A DNA stretch of 64,000 bases, taken from the NCBI GenBank assembly GCA_038501195.1, contig JBBPUQ010000001.1:6572001-6636000 (forward strand), given 5' to 3'. The first letter of the stretch is position 1, and every line of letters starts with the position of its first letter. Below the pieces are notes generated by a model. That model was not told the origin of the DNA, did not search any database, and saw nothing but the letters and a program-made list of their open reading frames with translations. The translations under genes and the position numbers were made by a program. Source of the stretch: Nemania diffusa. Taxonomy: Eukaryota > Ascomycota > Sordariomycetes > Xylariales > Xylariaceae. This document shows positions 23,608 through 36,600 of the stretch, in pieces.

Positions 23608-24128
23608 TAAGCACAAAATGCTCATTGCTGCTTACGTATATCTAGAAAGCCGAAGCCGCATTCTATACGCATAACGGTAGCACTTACTTATATTCACAAG
23701 GATTAATAGGTACCTACCTAGGTAGGGTTGCATTGCATTCCCCCAACTATTATAGACCGTTTGCCCACTTAGTTTCTTCCACAGGAAGCTTCTCTTGGTT
23801 AAACGTCGTGGTGATCGTTGCTCGGATGTGATTATCCCAGGCCTGCCCAGGACACTACAGCGTTGTGGGTCCCGCGCGATCTACCATATCGACTTGGCAT
23901 TAATCAAAGGTTAGGTACCGCGGCAAATCGTGGTAGCACCGTGGTCGCACCGGCTGCACTGCACTGCTTGAATTCGATCCCCGGGGTGCATTATACCTGT
24001 ACCGAGTGGTACCACCAGAAAACCCACCTACGAACGTCCACTGCTGCCAAGAATCGTCGGAGTAGTAGTGGTTTTGATATAGGGTCTTGGATTGAGTATA
24101 AATACCGCGACATGTGCCGCATTCGGCC
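23608..24128. other. spacer and promoter of lactonohydrolase gene
   Basis: 520 bases without coding potential. TATAAATA at 24097-24104 is a good TATA box, and its position bears on the start choice of the next gene. Confidence 0.5.
24097..24104 (+). promoter_or_regulatory. TATA box of lactonohydrolase gene
   Basis: TATAAATA, 25 bases before the first in-frame ATG (24129) and about 120 before the second (24225). With initiation about 30 bases downstream of TATA, transcripts would begin at or after the first ATG, so translation probably starts at 24225. Confidence 0.45.
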
Positions 24129-25992
24129 ATGGAGGGACACGATCGCTCGGTGTCTCATTCAGACGACCTAGTAAAAGAAGCAACTAGGAGTAACGAAGAC
24201 GCCAAGAAGAAGACAACTTCAAAGATGGCCTATATTTCGGTTGCTCTAGCCATGGTGTCTGCCGGCGTGGCTATTGCGGCCTACAACGATGTCCCTCACC
24301 GGCGATTCGAGATACCGGCTCAGGCTCAATTCATCGACCAGAAGGCCTTCAATGTGCTGCCCTCTGTTTTGCCGCCAAGCGAATTCAACTTGACGAATGT
24401 AAGCTTGTTGCCCCTAGGAGTCTTAGGAGTAAAGATGACGATTGACCACAATCCAGGTATTTGTGCCTCCTGGTTATGACCTCGCTGCTCTCAAAGAAAA
24501 GCCGTTCCATGTCTACGATGACGAATTCTATGATGTGATTGGGCCCAATCCCACCTTAACTCTCATCGCGAGTAGCGGAACGGATCCTCTATTCCATGAG
24601 GCTGTCGTGTGGTATGATGCGGATCCAATTCACCGTGATGAGGGCTGGGGTCTAACTGGGTTGTATCTAGGTACCCCCCAACTAATGAGATGTTTTTCGT
24701 TCAAAACGCTGGTGCGCCAGCTGCTGGCACAGGTACGTGGAAGATCGTGCATAGCCGCTGTCTGCTCCATATCATTAGAGAACAGTGCGCTAACATTTTG
24801 CTACGAAGGCCTGAACAAGTCCGCCATCATCCAAAAGATAAGCCTGGATGAAGCCAACGCCGTTTCTGCCAAGCGCAATGCAACGGGCTCGGTCAAGGTG
24901 CATGTCGTTGACTCAAATCCCACGGTCTTAAACCCCAATGGTAAGTTTTGGAGAAGAGACAACGCTGTTGCGATCCAATACGCAACGAAATATGGATAAA
25001 GTTAACTGGCTGTTGTAGGTGCGACAAACTACAAGGGCCAGATTCTCTTCGCAGCCGAAGGTCAAGGGGCTTACAAGACATCGGAGCTTATAATTATGAA
25101 CCCTAGAGCGCCATACAACACTACAGGTAAGTCATCGCATCATACTAGATCTTCAATTGAAATTCCGCTAACGATGAATGCTATAAGTTCTCCTAAACAA
25201 CTACTTTGGCCGCCAGTTTAACTCTCTCAACGACATTTCCATCAACCCACGGAATAAGGATGTCTATTTTACAGACCCCATCTACGGCTTGCTGCAAGAT
25301 TTCAGACCGAAAGAGGGGCTGCCACACCAAGTGTATCGGTATAATGACGTGACTGGCGCTGTCACGGTCGTGGCCGATGGACTCAGCCAACCCAATGGTG
25401 TGTGCCGATGTGTTTATAAGTATTGATATTATTTGTCTAGATACTAACGCTACCTCGTAGGACTCGTATTTTCCCCGAGCGGCTTGCATGCATATATCGC
25501 CGACACTGGAGCTCAAGGTGGCTTCTGGGGAATAAATGCAACTTCTCCATCTACTATGTAAGTTCACGCCGTACTGCGCAATATGCCACTATCATGACTA
25601 TTGAAGTATAGAAACTGATATATAATCCAGTTATCGATACGATGTTGCAAAAGATGGCACATTCTCAAACCGACAGACCTTCGCTTACACCCCTACCGGA
25701 GTCCCAGACGGTATGCGCGCCTAACACCCCATCTATCTACCTAATTCAGCACGCTAACAAGGGCTCGATCATGTTAGGCATCCATGTCGACACTAAAGGC
25801 CGTCTCTATGCCGGCTGTGGCGATGGCATTCACGTCTACAACCCATCTGGTACACTAATTGGCAAGATCTTCCTCGGCGAAACTTCAGCGAACTTCAACT
25901 TTGCGGGAGACGGAGGTATGGTCATTTGCGCAGAAACTAATCTTTTCTACGCAAAAATCGCAACTACTAGTGGTGCATACATGGATGATTAG
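24129..25992 (+). CDS. SMP-30/gluconolactonase-like lactonohydrolase, secreted or membrane-anchored
   Basis: Six-bladed beta-propeller lactone hydrolase of the fungal lactonohydrolase/SMP-30 family. Nine exons: 24129-24398, 24457-24611, 24671-24732, 24809-24940, 25019-25126, 25188-25397, 25461-25557, 25631-25710 and 25778-25992; 442 residues, all phases close. The splices rebuild conserved blocks: HEAVVWYPPTNEMFFVQNAG, KISLDEANAV, GRQFNSLNDISI, DVYFTDPIYG, PNGLVFSPSG and VDTKGRLYAGCGDG. The last shows the metal-site Asn/Asp residues expected in NDI and PNG motifs. A hydrophobic stretch AYISVALAMVSAGVAIAAY follows an internal Met at 24225. From ATG 24129 this would be a type II signal anchor; from 24225 a cleavable signal peptide. 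The TATA box ends only 24 bases before 24129, which favours 24225. The gene lies next to a DenD-like dehydrogenase (convergent) and an FAD monooxygenase. Confidence 0.88.
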
Positions 25993-26145
25993 TAGGGTTC
26001 ACCGATTAGCGATCAGCAGGTAGATTGATGATATCATGCTGCAGAGAAGTAAGACACTGTATAAATAGAGAGCATGAGTTTACATACCTAATTATGAACA
26101 AGCACCGCAATCAACAAATTTTATTCTTAATCCAATGCTACAGAC

Positions 26146-27120
26146 CTAATTCTTCAGGGAATCAATATACTCCTTCACAATAGCCTCCCCGCTCTCATCC
26201 CTCGTCAACCCCAACCTCAGCGCCGTAGATACATCAAAATCAGGCGCCCAGCTCCGCAAGATGCGCTCCATATCAGCATCCGTCTCCTCCCTCAAGAACC
26301 GCAGCTTATCCTCGCCCCCATGCTTCGCCAGCGCATCCATAAGCTCCTGAATCGACACCGAGACCCCCGGGAAATTAATATGCCGCACGTGCCTCGGCAG
26401 CGCCCGCGAATCCATGTGCAGCACGCGGAACAGGTTCTCCCGCAGCGTGCCGGGCGAGCACAGGAAGGACCGGAACCCGCGGTCGCGCAGCGGCACCACG
26501 CACTCCTCCCCGCGCATCGGCTCGCGGATCATGCCCGATAGAAAAGACGACGCCGCGGCGGTGGGCCGACCCGGGCGCACGACGACGCTGGGGAAGCGCA
26601 GCGCGAAGGCGTCCACGAAGCCCCGGCGGTGCATGTCGTTGAGGAGCACCTCGGTCGCGAGCTTGTGCGCGCCGTACGTGCCCTCCGGCGTCGGCGTCAC
26701 CGCGTCCGTGATCGGGCCCGCCGGGAGCGGCTGGCCGTAGACGGCCTGCGAGGACGCGTAGATGACGCGCACGCCTGGCTGGTGCGCGCGCAGGGCTAGG
26801 AGCAGGGCGCGCACGCTGTCGACGTTTACGGCGAGGGAGAGGTCGAAGTTCGCCTCGGAGCCCGCGGACATGATCCCGTGGAACACGAACACGGCGTGCA
26901 GGGGCTGGGGGGAGGTGGTGAGGAGGGTGCTTATGAAGGTCGGGTCGGTGATGTCGCCGCGGAGACAGGTGGCGTGCGAGGGGTGCGCGACGCCGGGGGG
27001 GATGGTGGGTTCTACGAGGTCGGTGAGGAGCACGTTGTAGTCTGGTTCGTTTAGGAGGCGGGTGGCGATTAGGGGGCCGATGAGGCCGCCGCCGCCGGTG
27101 ATGATGATGTTTTTTGCCAT
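26146..27120 (-). CDS. NAD-dependent epimerase/dehydratase, D-erythronate dehydrogenase (DenD)-like
   Basis: Extended short-chain dehydrogenase of 324 residues in one GC-rich exon without introns. The N-terminus has the NAD-binding ITGGGGLIGP motif and an acidic residue after beta-2 (LLTDLVEP), favouring NAD over NADP. The catalytic Ser and YxxxK are seen in IYASSQAVYG and TYGAHKLATE. The segments DAFALRFPSVVVRPGRPTAA and FLSGMIREPMRGEECVVP match the DenD family, which oxidises D-erythronate at C2 in tetronate catabolism, better than sugar-nucleotide epimerases. The exact substrate is inferred. It converges on the lactonohydrolase, 150 bases apart, so a link between a lactone-opening step and a sugar-acid oxidation is conceivable. 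The single-exon, high-GC3 form contrasts with its intron-rich neighbours, which may reflect later gain or just chance. Confidence 0.85.
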   Translation of the reverse strand: MAKNIIITGGGGLIGPLIATRLLNEPDYNVLLTDLVEPTIPPGVAHPSHATCLRGDITDPTFISTLLTTSPQPLHAVFVFHGIMSAGSEANFDLSLAVNVDSVRALLLALRAHQPGVRVIYASSQAVYGQPLPAGPITDAVTPTPEGTYGAHKLATEVLLNDMHRRGFVDAFALRFPSVVVRPGRPTAAASSFLSGMIREPMRGEECVVPLRDRGFRSFLCSPGTLRENLFRVLHMDSRALPRHVRHINFPGVSVSIQELMDALAKHGGEDKLRFLREETDADMERILRSWAPDFDVSTALRLGLTRDESGEAIVKEYIDSLKN

Positions 27121-28394
27121 CGTGGGGAGGGATGGTGAGGGTGTGTTTGGCTCTGTTCTTCTCTCTCTCTCGCTCTCGCGAGGGGCGAGTGTGTGATGTT
27201 TAATATTATTTTCAGGACCTGCTTAAAAGGAATATAACATCGCGGCCTGAATGAATCACCCAAGACAGTACTTAGGCATTGACCCTCGGGAACGAACCGT
27301 CACGGAGACGACATCATCACCCGGCAGTTCGGGGTACCATATCGCGTGTCAGCGGGGAATGCGGGGTTTGGAGAGAGAGATGGTGCGGAGTGTGCGGGGG
27401 AGAACGGGATCTCCATTTGAAGTCGTGGAGAGTGTTGATGCTTGATCGCGGGTAAATGATGGAGTGCCGATGTTGCCGTAAAGCTGATCTTTTCGGATAT
27501 GCCTTGTAGTATCAGGGCGGGTTACTATTATTTATGTGGTTACTAGATGCCTAATTAAGTAAGGAATAAGAGCGGCGCAACATAGACACTAAGGAGGTCG
27601 TCTAAGTCCACCGACCTGTACAGGCAGAACTTGTGGAGGGCTATATAGTCGAAACCCCGCATGTAGTATTCCTCGTTTCTTTCTACGATAGTTGAACACG
27701 AGTGTTTATTTCTTATTTCAACAGATGCGAAATTACCGATCACCCGAGTATTTGGGCAGAGCTCCCAACACCACCAAGCTAGCAGTACCTACCTACGCTA
27801 GTTCTTAACACAAAGTGAGACTTATGTTTTTTTTTTCTTTTTTCTTACATTGGTATAGCTTCGCTCCCTCCAATTCTCTGACCGCCCCAATACCTTTCGG
27901 GCTCGGTCTCGAAGAACAGCGACGCGGCGTTAGCAAGTTCATTTTGATCACGATATGAAGAATCCTTAAATGCTGACTCAATCTGAGCATATCAAGGTAC
28001 CCGTGTGACAAGTAGACGGATATCTAATCATCGGTGTCTTTTGCTCATATCATTTCATGTCGGACGAAACAGATGACAAGATGCTAGTGAGCATCGGTCT
28101 TGCTCGGACAATTGACGAGTAGCGAACACCGAAGAGATAACTGTACAACGACCTTGCTCTTATGCGATGATAATTCCGAGGGGTCTCGGACTGCTTGGCG
28201 ACGGGGTGATACTGAATGTAGTGGTCATGACAAGGTCATCGATGAGTTAGCTTAAAACGACTGAGTAAGCTTGCGTTGATAGATAGCACAAGAAATATTA
28301 GATAAAAGGAGAAGATCAGTCGCCTAACTTACCTCTCTAGCCTCTACTGAGCCATTATACTCTAGAACGACAGAACCTAGACTCAGAAGCGAAA
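27121..28394. other. intergenic spacer between divergent genes
   Basis: 1.27 kb between the dehydrogenase start (minus) and the monooxygenase start (plus), so it contains both promoters. A CT/GA-rich run (ctctctctctcgctctcgcg) at 27160-27180 lies just upstream of the dehydrogenase ATG. No gene or RNA recognised. Confidence 0.5.
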
Positions 28395-30090
28395 ATGCCG
28401 TCATCATCCTCTCCGCGTACGTACTATTCAATCTTCCTCGATGCATAGGGCGTGTTTTATAATCATGAGAGGAAATTCTTGCCTCGTAGGTTCTTAAATC
28501 TCCTCATCATCATGACTGACTCAATTTGGCATTAGATGTCCTTATTGCCGGTGCCGGCTTAGGTGGTCTAGCATTGGCACAAGCACTGCGAAAGCAGGGA
28601 ATCTCCTATGAGATATTCGAGCGAGACAGAAGTGGGCGTGAGCGACGACCTGGCTGGGTCATCGGATTGCACCAGTGAGACCAACTCGTCCCCCCAACAC
28701 CTTCGGTACGACACGACGCTAACCTAACGACAGTATGCTAGAAGATCTCAAAGCCTCAATCCCAGACGACTTGCCACCGATCTCCTCACTGAGCAACCTT
28801 CTGCCGCTAACCAAGTATTTCCCCGAGGTCGTCTACTATAACCCTGACAAGCCGAACCAACCCAAGATCGGCGTGCGCGGCGATGAGTCGGAGTGGATTA
28901 TCCGAGCCGCCCGGCACAGGATCATCGACTGGCTGGAGACGCACATCCCGGTGCAATACAACAAGCAAGTCGCCAGCATCGTGGAAACCGACGAGAAGGT
29001 GAAGATCCACTTCGAAGACGGAACATCTGCCGAAGGCGACATCCTCGTGGGCGCCGAGGGAGCCCGAAGCGCTAGTACGTACCACCTCACCACTGCACGT
29101 GCTCATCTGTGAATCAGTCGGCTCTGACTAGTGAGAAAGCCCGGCAGCACATTCTCAATGGCGAAGACCCTATTAGATCACCGTCGATGGCGATCATAAA
29201 GGGCTTCTGTACCCTCCACGACGAAGAGCTGGAGGAACAGCTTCGTCTGGGCCATTCTCTTTACATAGTTGATATGAACTCTACCAACGGCTCTCCTATG
29301 GTTCTATTGGTCACCTTGGTGGAAGTGTACCCCGACGGAAAGTCAGGGCGTATCGGCTGGGCTTTGATCTGGCCTGATGAGTACGTGTCTCGGAATCTCT
29401 TATCCAATCCTTGGCGAGTTTAGAGGCTGCCTTTTCTTTCGTTCGCTAATGGTTTTCGCGTATAGGGGTGCTGCCAAAGACGATTTTTGGGTCTACTCAG
29501 CTACTGGTCAGGAGCAGTACGACTTTGTAGTTGAGAAGACTAAGAGTCTACCGGCTAAGTACCTCACTACCATCAAGAGATCGGATCCCCAGACATGCAT
29601 CCCCGTGCTCAAGCTTGTGAGAAGATCCCTAACTCTCTACTAACGTCTTTCGAGCGAGGGCTATAGCTGATTCTCGATTCCTCCAATCAACGTAGTATAC
29701 TCTAGTCATGGACTCGATGCCGACCGGACGGGTTACACTGTTGGGCGATGCTGCTCATGCAATGACTCCTTGTAAGTATCGCAGAATCCCAAACGTGCAA
29801 GCGCATATTCACAGTGCGGTATAGTTCGCGGCGAAGGCGGGTTCCACGCTATATCGGATGCCCTAAATCTTGCTCGCGCCATCGGCAGTATCGGCAGTAT
29901 CGATAAGGACGATATCGAGAATATCAAGGAGCTATTTGGCCGATACCAGGTCCAGATGCTTGAGAGAGGTGGTGAAGCTGCCAAACTCTCCGAGGAAGCC
30001 TTTGCGAAGAAAAGGGAGGCGGGAGGCGCCGAGTTCTATACCGCCTGGGGACGTCCCATGGGTCCGTTGCCTGAAGAGAACCGCATCTAG
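28395..30090 (+). CDS. FAD-dependent monooxygenase (PHBH fold)
   Basis: Flavin monooxygenase of the aromatic-hydroxylase superfamily. Seven exons: 28395-28416, 28536-28674, 28734-29078, 29132-29380, 29466-29616, 29696-29771 and 29825-30090; 415 residues, all phases close. The 22-base first exon splices to form the dinucleotide-binding motif: VLIAGAGLGGLALAQAL with GxGxxG at residues 13-18, ending beta-2 in EIFERD. The second FAD/NADPH region appears as ILVGAEGARS and the ribityl-binding GD motif as GRVTLLGDAAHAMTP, followed across the last intron by RGEGGFHAISDALNLARAI. Length is normal for this class. No membrane helix or signal peptide. The substrate cannot be deduced. Enzymes like this are common in fungal secondary metabolism, but there is no backbone synthase in the window. 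Confidence 0.88.
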
Positions 30091-30676
30091 TGATGGAGAA
30101 AATATGAGAATGAGGTGAAAATGGCTATACCTAGCTAGATATTAAAACCGAACGTGTGTTAGATACACACCGCACTTTGGAGACTTGACCAAAAGTTACA
30201 ATAGCACTTTTAAACATTCCCAGCTTCAAGTCCTTAGAAAAATAGTAGGTAGAATTTTGGTCTCAAGGACTAGCCTGACTAGCTAGCCAAGGTAGTCTCG
30301 GGAGGGTAGCTGTAAGAAATATATAGGAACAATTTAGCGCAAATCTGCTACACTAAGCCTAATCAACAATTTACGCCTACTCTTCAGAGCCTGTTTACTT
30401 GCACTGTCACAATGTAAATAACATAATTAGCCTCATAAAACTATTATGCAGTCAATCTAATAATGAATAACGAGATTAAATCGAGTGGTTATAAAATCTC
30501 AAAAAAATAAAAAGACAATTTAGCAATCGATATATGGTATCGTGGTCTACCGTTTTGTGAGTTGCTAGAACAGCCGGCAATGTTCGGGCGCCCTGAGGTA
30601 TGAACTGTCTCAATCAACTCTTTCTAACTCCACTCACAGGAATAGGTTTTGTGAGATCTGAGACTAGAAATGGTCG
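30091..30676. other. AT-rich spacer
   Basis: About 590 bases between two converging genes, AT-rich from 30.4 to 30.5 kb. Nothing recognised. Confidence 0.5.
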
Positions 30677-33600
30677 TCATCGCGAGGTCCTAGGAGTATT
30701 TCGATGTCGTGATTTCCCTCTCGCAGGTCGCTTCCGAGTATCCCCTTGCTCCCGCTCAATGGAGAGCCGTCTCTTCTGCTTGGTCTCGCTAATCTCTGGT
30801 GGGTTCTCGGGAGCTCTAGATGCTATTCTAGACCTACAATTGACACCTTTCAATACAGTACCGCCGCACCTTGCAGACTTGACAGCTTTATGGATCATCC
30901 CTTGCAGGGTAGAGATAACTTTATCGTAGTCTTGATCGTGAAGTTGGAATTTGACGAGGTCTGAGTGGTCGCGATCGAGAGGCCAAACGTAGTCAGGTGT
31001 GTTCTCCCATGGACGGCAGTGAGTAGCAGACGGCTTGGACACGAGCACAAGTTTTTCACCTCCCATTGATAACTTCCCATTGTTATTCTAAATACTGGTT
31101 AGCAGGAACTGTGATCATTGGTGTTCATAATGCTAACCTTCTTGACAGTTTTGCTCACACGAGTTTCGTAAATTGAATGTATCTCGGAACTTTCTCTGAA
31201 TTGAAAGGCTTCGGCAAAACCACTGGACAGGGTGTCAAGCCTTTCTGAATTGAATTGGTTAAGCGAGTCAATAAAAGGTCTATTAGGATTGTCCCCAACT
31301 GCCTCAGTGAATGATGTATTATTCAGTCCAGTGTTGGGGACGCCGAAGAACATTGCGCCGTAAACGAGTTTGAGAAGCGATGAATTGTTATTAGAATTTG
31401 ACTTCGATATCTGCACAATGGCCTGGAAGAATCGTTTAGGTTAGTATGTCTAGCGAATAGGCACAATTTTATCATATACCTCTTTTATAAGAAGACCTCC
31501 CAAGCTGTGGCCGATGAAAATTATGGGTTTCCTTGAAGTTGTAGAATTGATCTGACTAGTTGAAAGCTGTGGTTATTAGAGGAAGTGTGTTATGCACGAT
31601 GTTTGCTATTGCACCTACTTGTGTATTATAAAAGCTCTGAAGCTCTACCCGAAGTGAGGACCCGAGATCGGTCAGGTTTTGGAAGGAAGCGCTGTTAGCT
31701 AGGCTAGACTCGTAGCCATACAGGATAATCCTGGCAGTTTCGATATGCTCTGGTAGAGAGTCAATGGGCCACATATGATCATTTCCTCTTGCCTTGAATG
31801 ATCCATAGGCATGACCGCCGAGGCCAGAGATCAAGATAATGCTAGAAAGCTTAGCGCAACATCTGAGATATGAAGAGGAAGAGATGAAAAAAGGCAAAAG
31901 AAAATAGGGATAAGAAAATGAATTTACGTACTCTACGTTGTGTTTGTCTGCTTCTGGCGAAACTACAATCGTTAAACCACGAAAATGTTTGTCAATGGTG
32001 ATTTTGGTCTTGTTATCAACAGCATTTAAGTCGACTTCCTTCTCGCTTTTCATGGTTAACTCCCATTCGTCTCCATTACATAGCTTGGCCGGAATTTTGG
32101 TGAAGCTGACAGTTGCGACGCTAGAACTATCATTTTTGGCAACAAACGATCGAACTCTTACTTCAACCCCTGGCTCTAACTGAAGATCTGTGTGAGTTTT
32201 TAAATCTGATCGTAGAAACGAAATCGTGAATACACCCTTGACTCGAAATGTTTGGTGGCTATCTTTGCTGTTCTGGTGCTGGTCTGTCGAATTCGTTTGC
32301 TGTAATTTCGGAGTGCTCAAAGAAGTCTTTTGGTAGGACGTCAGTTTCTTTAATTTTTGTCTGTGGCTCTCTCCATCGGACGAGGTCGATAAACTAGAAC
32401 CCATCCCACTATCATCAACAGAAGGAGTATTTTTAGACTCTTCATGGTAAGTCAAACCAGACTCTTCAGGATCGCCGTAGTCGCTCCAGTGCAGCGGACA
32501 TTTCTTGCTGTAGCCAAATATCACAGCCCCATCATCTTTTAACTGATCCGGAGGGTTGAATTTGCTGCCCCAGCGTGCATGAATGAGCTCAGGAATAAGG
32601 ACCTGGATAAGATCTTCATGGGCGTTGGTTTGATTTCCACATTGACATGGCTCGAATATTCTATCTGGTTTATGCCAATGGATCCCATCAATGAGTCTGA
32701 ATGGGTTGCTGAGTCCGGACCCTTTCTTTCTCAAGATTTCCTTAAGGTCCGATACAGAGACCGCAAGATAGTCCATTCCCCGTGGCAATTCAGCCCAGTG
32801 AAGGCAGTGTCTTTCGTCGCTCTTCACCGGTTTTATAATCTCGCCGAATCCTTGTCCAAATAATGTTGGTGCTTGAGTTGCTCTGAGGAAATCAACCCAT
32901 CCTTTCCCTCTGGTATGGAGGGCTGTGACTCGGGAGTAAAAGAAATCCTCATTAGAGGCAAGATCCATGAAGTCAAAGCCTTCAAGCTGTCCCCGTGGCC
33001 CTCTATAATTTGAACGACTCTGATAAGAAACCACTTGCTCTAGGATGTGAATAATTTGCTCTATCCTTTCTTTTAAAAGTATATAGCTCTGCTGTGGTGT
33101 GTGCTGCGAAGACTGGTGGTATTGTTGCATGACATCATCCTTACATATTTTGAGACTCTTGTTCTCCTCTCTAGTGAGAGCTGCTATAGCAGCCGCTTTT
33201 CTATTTCGCATACCTGGAATTTCCTCGATGTCATTTTGGTCAAGGAGTATTTCGTGACTGAAATTACCCCTCTTGTCGTGTGCTATAGATGCGCGGACTA
33301 GGTGCAGAATGGCGCTCGCCCCGTCAATAAGCCATGATCGTCGGTCTTTTGTGTCAAACAAATTGATGAATTTGTTCTCAAACCATTTCAACACGCTCGA
33401 GTAGCCGCCCCGTGATATCATATCCTTCTTCCCAATCGATTCTTTTGATTCACGGATAAGCTCTCCATTTCTTACAACAACATCTCTGAGCGGAGAGGAC
33501 TCATCATTGGGCTTCTCTAGTCCGGACCACTCCATTGTGTAGGTTGCATCTGGGGCACCTGGTGCATGGCAAGTTAGAAAGCGACATCTTGCTTATATAA

Positions 33601-36600
33601 AAAGGGTTCAATACCAGCATAGCTTTTGACATTTGAAGACCACCCTAGAATGTGTCGACTTGTGGCTAGGTCGAATACGCCGACCTCGGTCTGGCTTTGG
33701 TTGATGAGATGACGAATCCTGGGGTCGACATACGAGATATGGCTAGTGCCATTAGAAAGCAAATGCCATACAACACAGTCTGCTACTTGCAACATGGGAA
33801 ATATGATGGCTGAAAAGCTCTTGATGAAAATCTTTTGGTCAAAGCATGTCACTCGACGTGCCTGAATTAATTTCGCCATAAGATCTAGAGAAATTTCCAA
33901 ACCAGTACCTGAATGAGGCCGACGTAAAATCGGGTAGCCCACAACTACTACTGGATTTTGGAAGAGGCCGTGCCAGCATTGGCCAGTATTAGGAAAGTCT
34001 CGAGGTTCTTCCATTTTCTGCATGGTGAAATCGATCTTATAAAGAATTTCTGCCGAAGGCACTTTCCCAGGTCCTTGGTGTTGGACATTGCTGATTTGAA
34101 CGTCAGTGATGCACGGCGTGCAATAGGCAATTGCTAGTTCGTATGGGGAGGAGCGAAGAGCAGCACCTAGCCATGCAAGCTGTTCACCGACCTCTGCTAC
34201 AGAAGTGCTTATGCCGGAAGCCTCAGCGACAAATTTAGACATATGAATCCATGCGGTAAGCTTTGTGCCATCTATCCATTCACCTACAGATATCATGTTA
34301 CTACCATATGATAAGAAGTCAAGTTTGGAAACTTACATGTTTGTTGGCACCCAGGCTTGCCGTGGAGCACATTTTTAACCAGTTGCATAACCTGCCCTCC
34401 AGTTGACGGCCATGTCTGGCACAAGTATTGTGCACAACCAAGTGCTTGTGCATCTTTGCAATATCCGGTCAAAGTAATGGCCGTCTCAGCTGCAATATGC
34501 GCTGGTTCTTTGTACTGTTGCTCGTCGACGAAAGCTAGTGGGTCCCAGTTGACCTCAAAAGTTGCTTTGTACACCTCTGAAGACCTCTTTCTGCTAATAG
34601 ATGATGGTAGTGAATTGATAATCTTTTCACTGATAGATTCCATAGTAGTGGTATTTACCAGAGCTTTCTCACCAGAAGTTAGCAAGAACTCTCTACGCAA
34701 ACTTATAAGTAGGCATTCATATGCTGAAGATTCGAAGATGAGATGCCGATAGTCATCGAGCTCAGGCATGTTAGTTATTTGGCTTTCTTCTTCATCTGGT
34801 GGGTCATCATTGCTTGCCCCCCATGTCGAATGACGATCGCTCGTAGAGTCCTGTGAGCGCATGGGGGTTGCTAAAGATCTATCATCCTCCAACAATGTAC
34901 CATCGCCTATTTTACCTCCGACCCAATTGATAACCCTGTCGTGTCGGGACATTTCAGGATCGTTGGTATGGAGATCGAGGAACTCTTCCTCGCTAGACCA
35001 CTTATTCCTGAAGCTTTTAACTATGTCCCTAAGGAAAGTATGAAATTAGATGAAATCCCCCTAATAAGGGGTCTGTTAGCAACTTGGGGAGGTGAAACTC
35101 ACTGGCGATACCGATGAATGAAAACCATGATATCACGATGCACCTGAGTTTGCGCCTCATAGCCCACTCTGAGGGCGAAAGCCTTGAGTAGTTTAGGAAG
35201 TATCTTCAAAGCCCTCTCCTTAGTTAGATCATCGACTTGCTCAGAGAAGACTTTGCTAAATAAGCTATCAGCCAACTCGGATATATAAAGCTCCCTTTTT
35301 GAAGAAGGGATGGACTCGTCTGAATAATTTGTCCTGGTATCATCCGCCGAAGGTGGAGTTTGAGCATCTACACTAGTTTCCATGTTGTCTTCTGTCCTAG
35401 CATATTGCAGATTTTCAGTCATGCAATTGGTCCCGGTTGCGTATCCCGAGTCCGTGGCCGGTCCTATCTGCATTTCCTGAGCACAAGGTAGGTAAGTCAA
35501 TGTTTGCTTGATAATGGATTGGATATTGAAATGACAAAAGTATGCTTCGGGATTTATGACCCACATTATCTTGGATACTCTTCTTAAGAAGTAGGGCTAA
35601 CATTTGTTTGCCGTATCTACTATTACCTGCTGCAGCTCTGAACACGTCTTCTGTGACCTTGAACTCCTTTAAATCTAAGAACAACATGAGAGTCTCAGGA
35701 GCGCCGTAGGATACCGAAAGATTTGCACAGTCTTGTAGTATCCCCAAATCAGGTTCTTGTTGAATTCTAGACTTAACAACTTCCCTAAAGTTGAAAATAC
35801 AAGAAACATAGAGGCTACAAGGCTTCAATTTCTGGCTTTGACGTAGTTTGACGTATAAGTCGACATCAGGGATTGTAGGTTGAAAGCCGTATTGATTCCA
35901 AGCATTGAATGGTGATTGAGGAGCCATGTTAGATAGAAATTCTTCTAGGAGCACTTGAAGCGGACCCCTCTCCCGTTCACTGGCGGCGTCCTCGCAATGT
36001 GGTGCCCAAAAGTGGGTTGCATATGAGTGCAGGCAGCTTAGTTGAGTTTCGGTATCACAAGTCATCAAAGTTATTAAACAGCATTGTGCCGCTATGCTGT
36101 TTATCGTGGGGATACGGTATGTTGGCTGAATCTCAAGAAATTCCCTGACTGAGAAATGAGCAAACTTAAAACTATCAGAGACTGAGTCAAATACGACAAG
36201 ATTACGGCAGATTTTTAGCACGTAATCTATACTTAGAGATTTGGTCGGCCTAACTGTTGTTGAGATAGCCCTAAGGAATTGTTCCGAGCTAAGTCCCTCT
36301 CGACTGCAGAGAAGCCATGCTAGAGCGTTTTTAGCATACACTCGCTCAACTCCGACGCTGGACTGTTGGACTTGGTCGAGGGTCTCCTGGTATAGGTCTT
36401 CAAGAGCGCGTGGTAGGTGCCCGAGACGCTCGAGAATTGCTTCTTCAGTTACTAGGTCGCATAGAGCTGCCAACTGAAGTTCTGCCCAGCGGAACCTAGT
36501 TGCACTAATTAGTCTATGTAACTTCCCTAGATGCATCACCACTTACATGCCATGGGCTCCTCTACAAACCTCTTGTATGATTTTCTGGCTTATCTCATAC

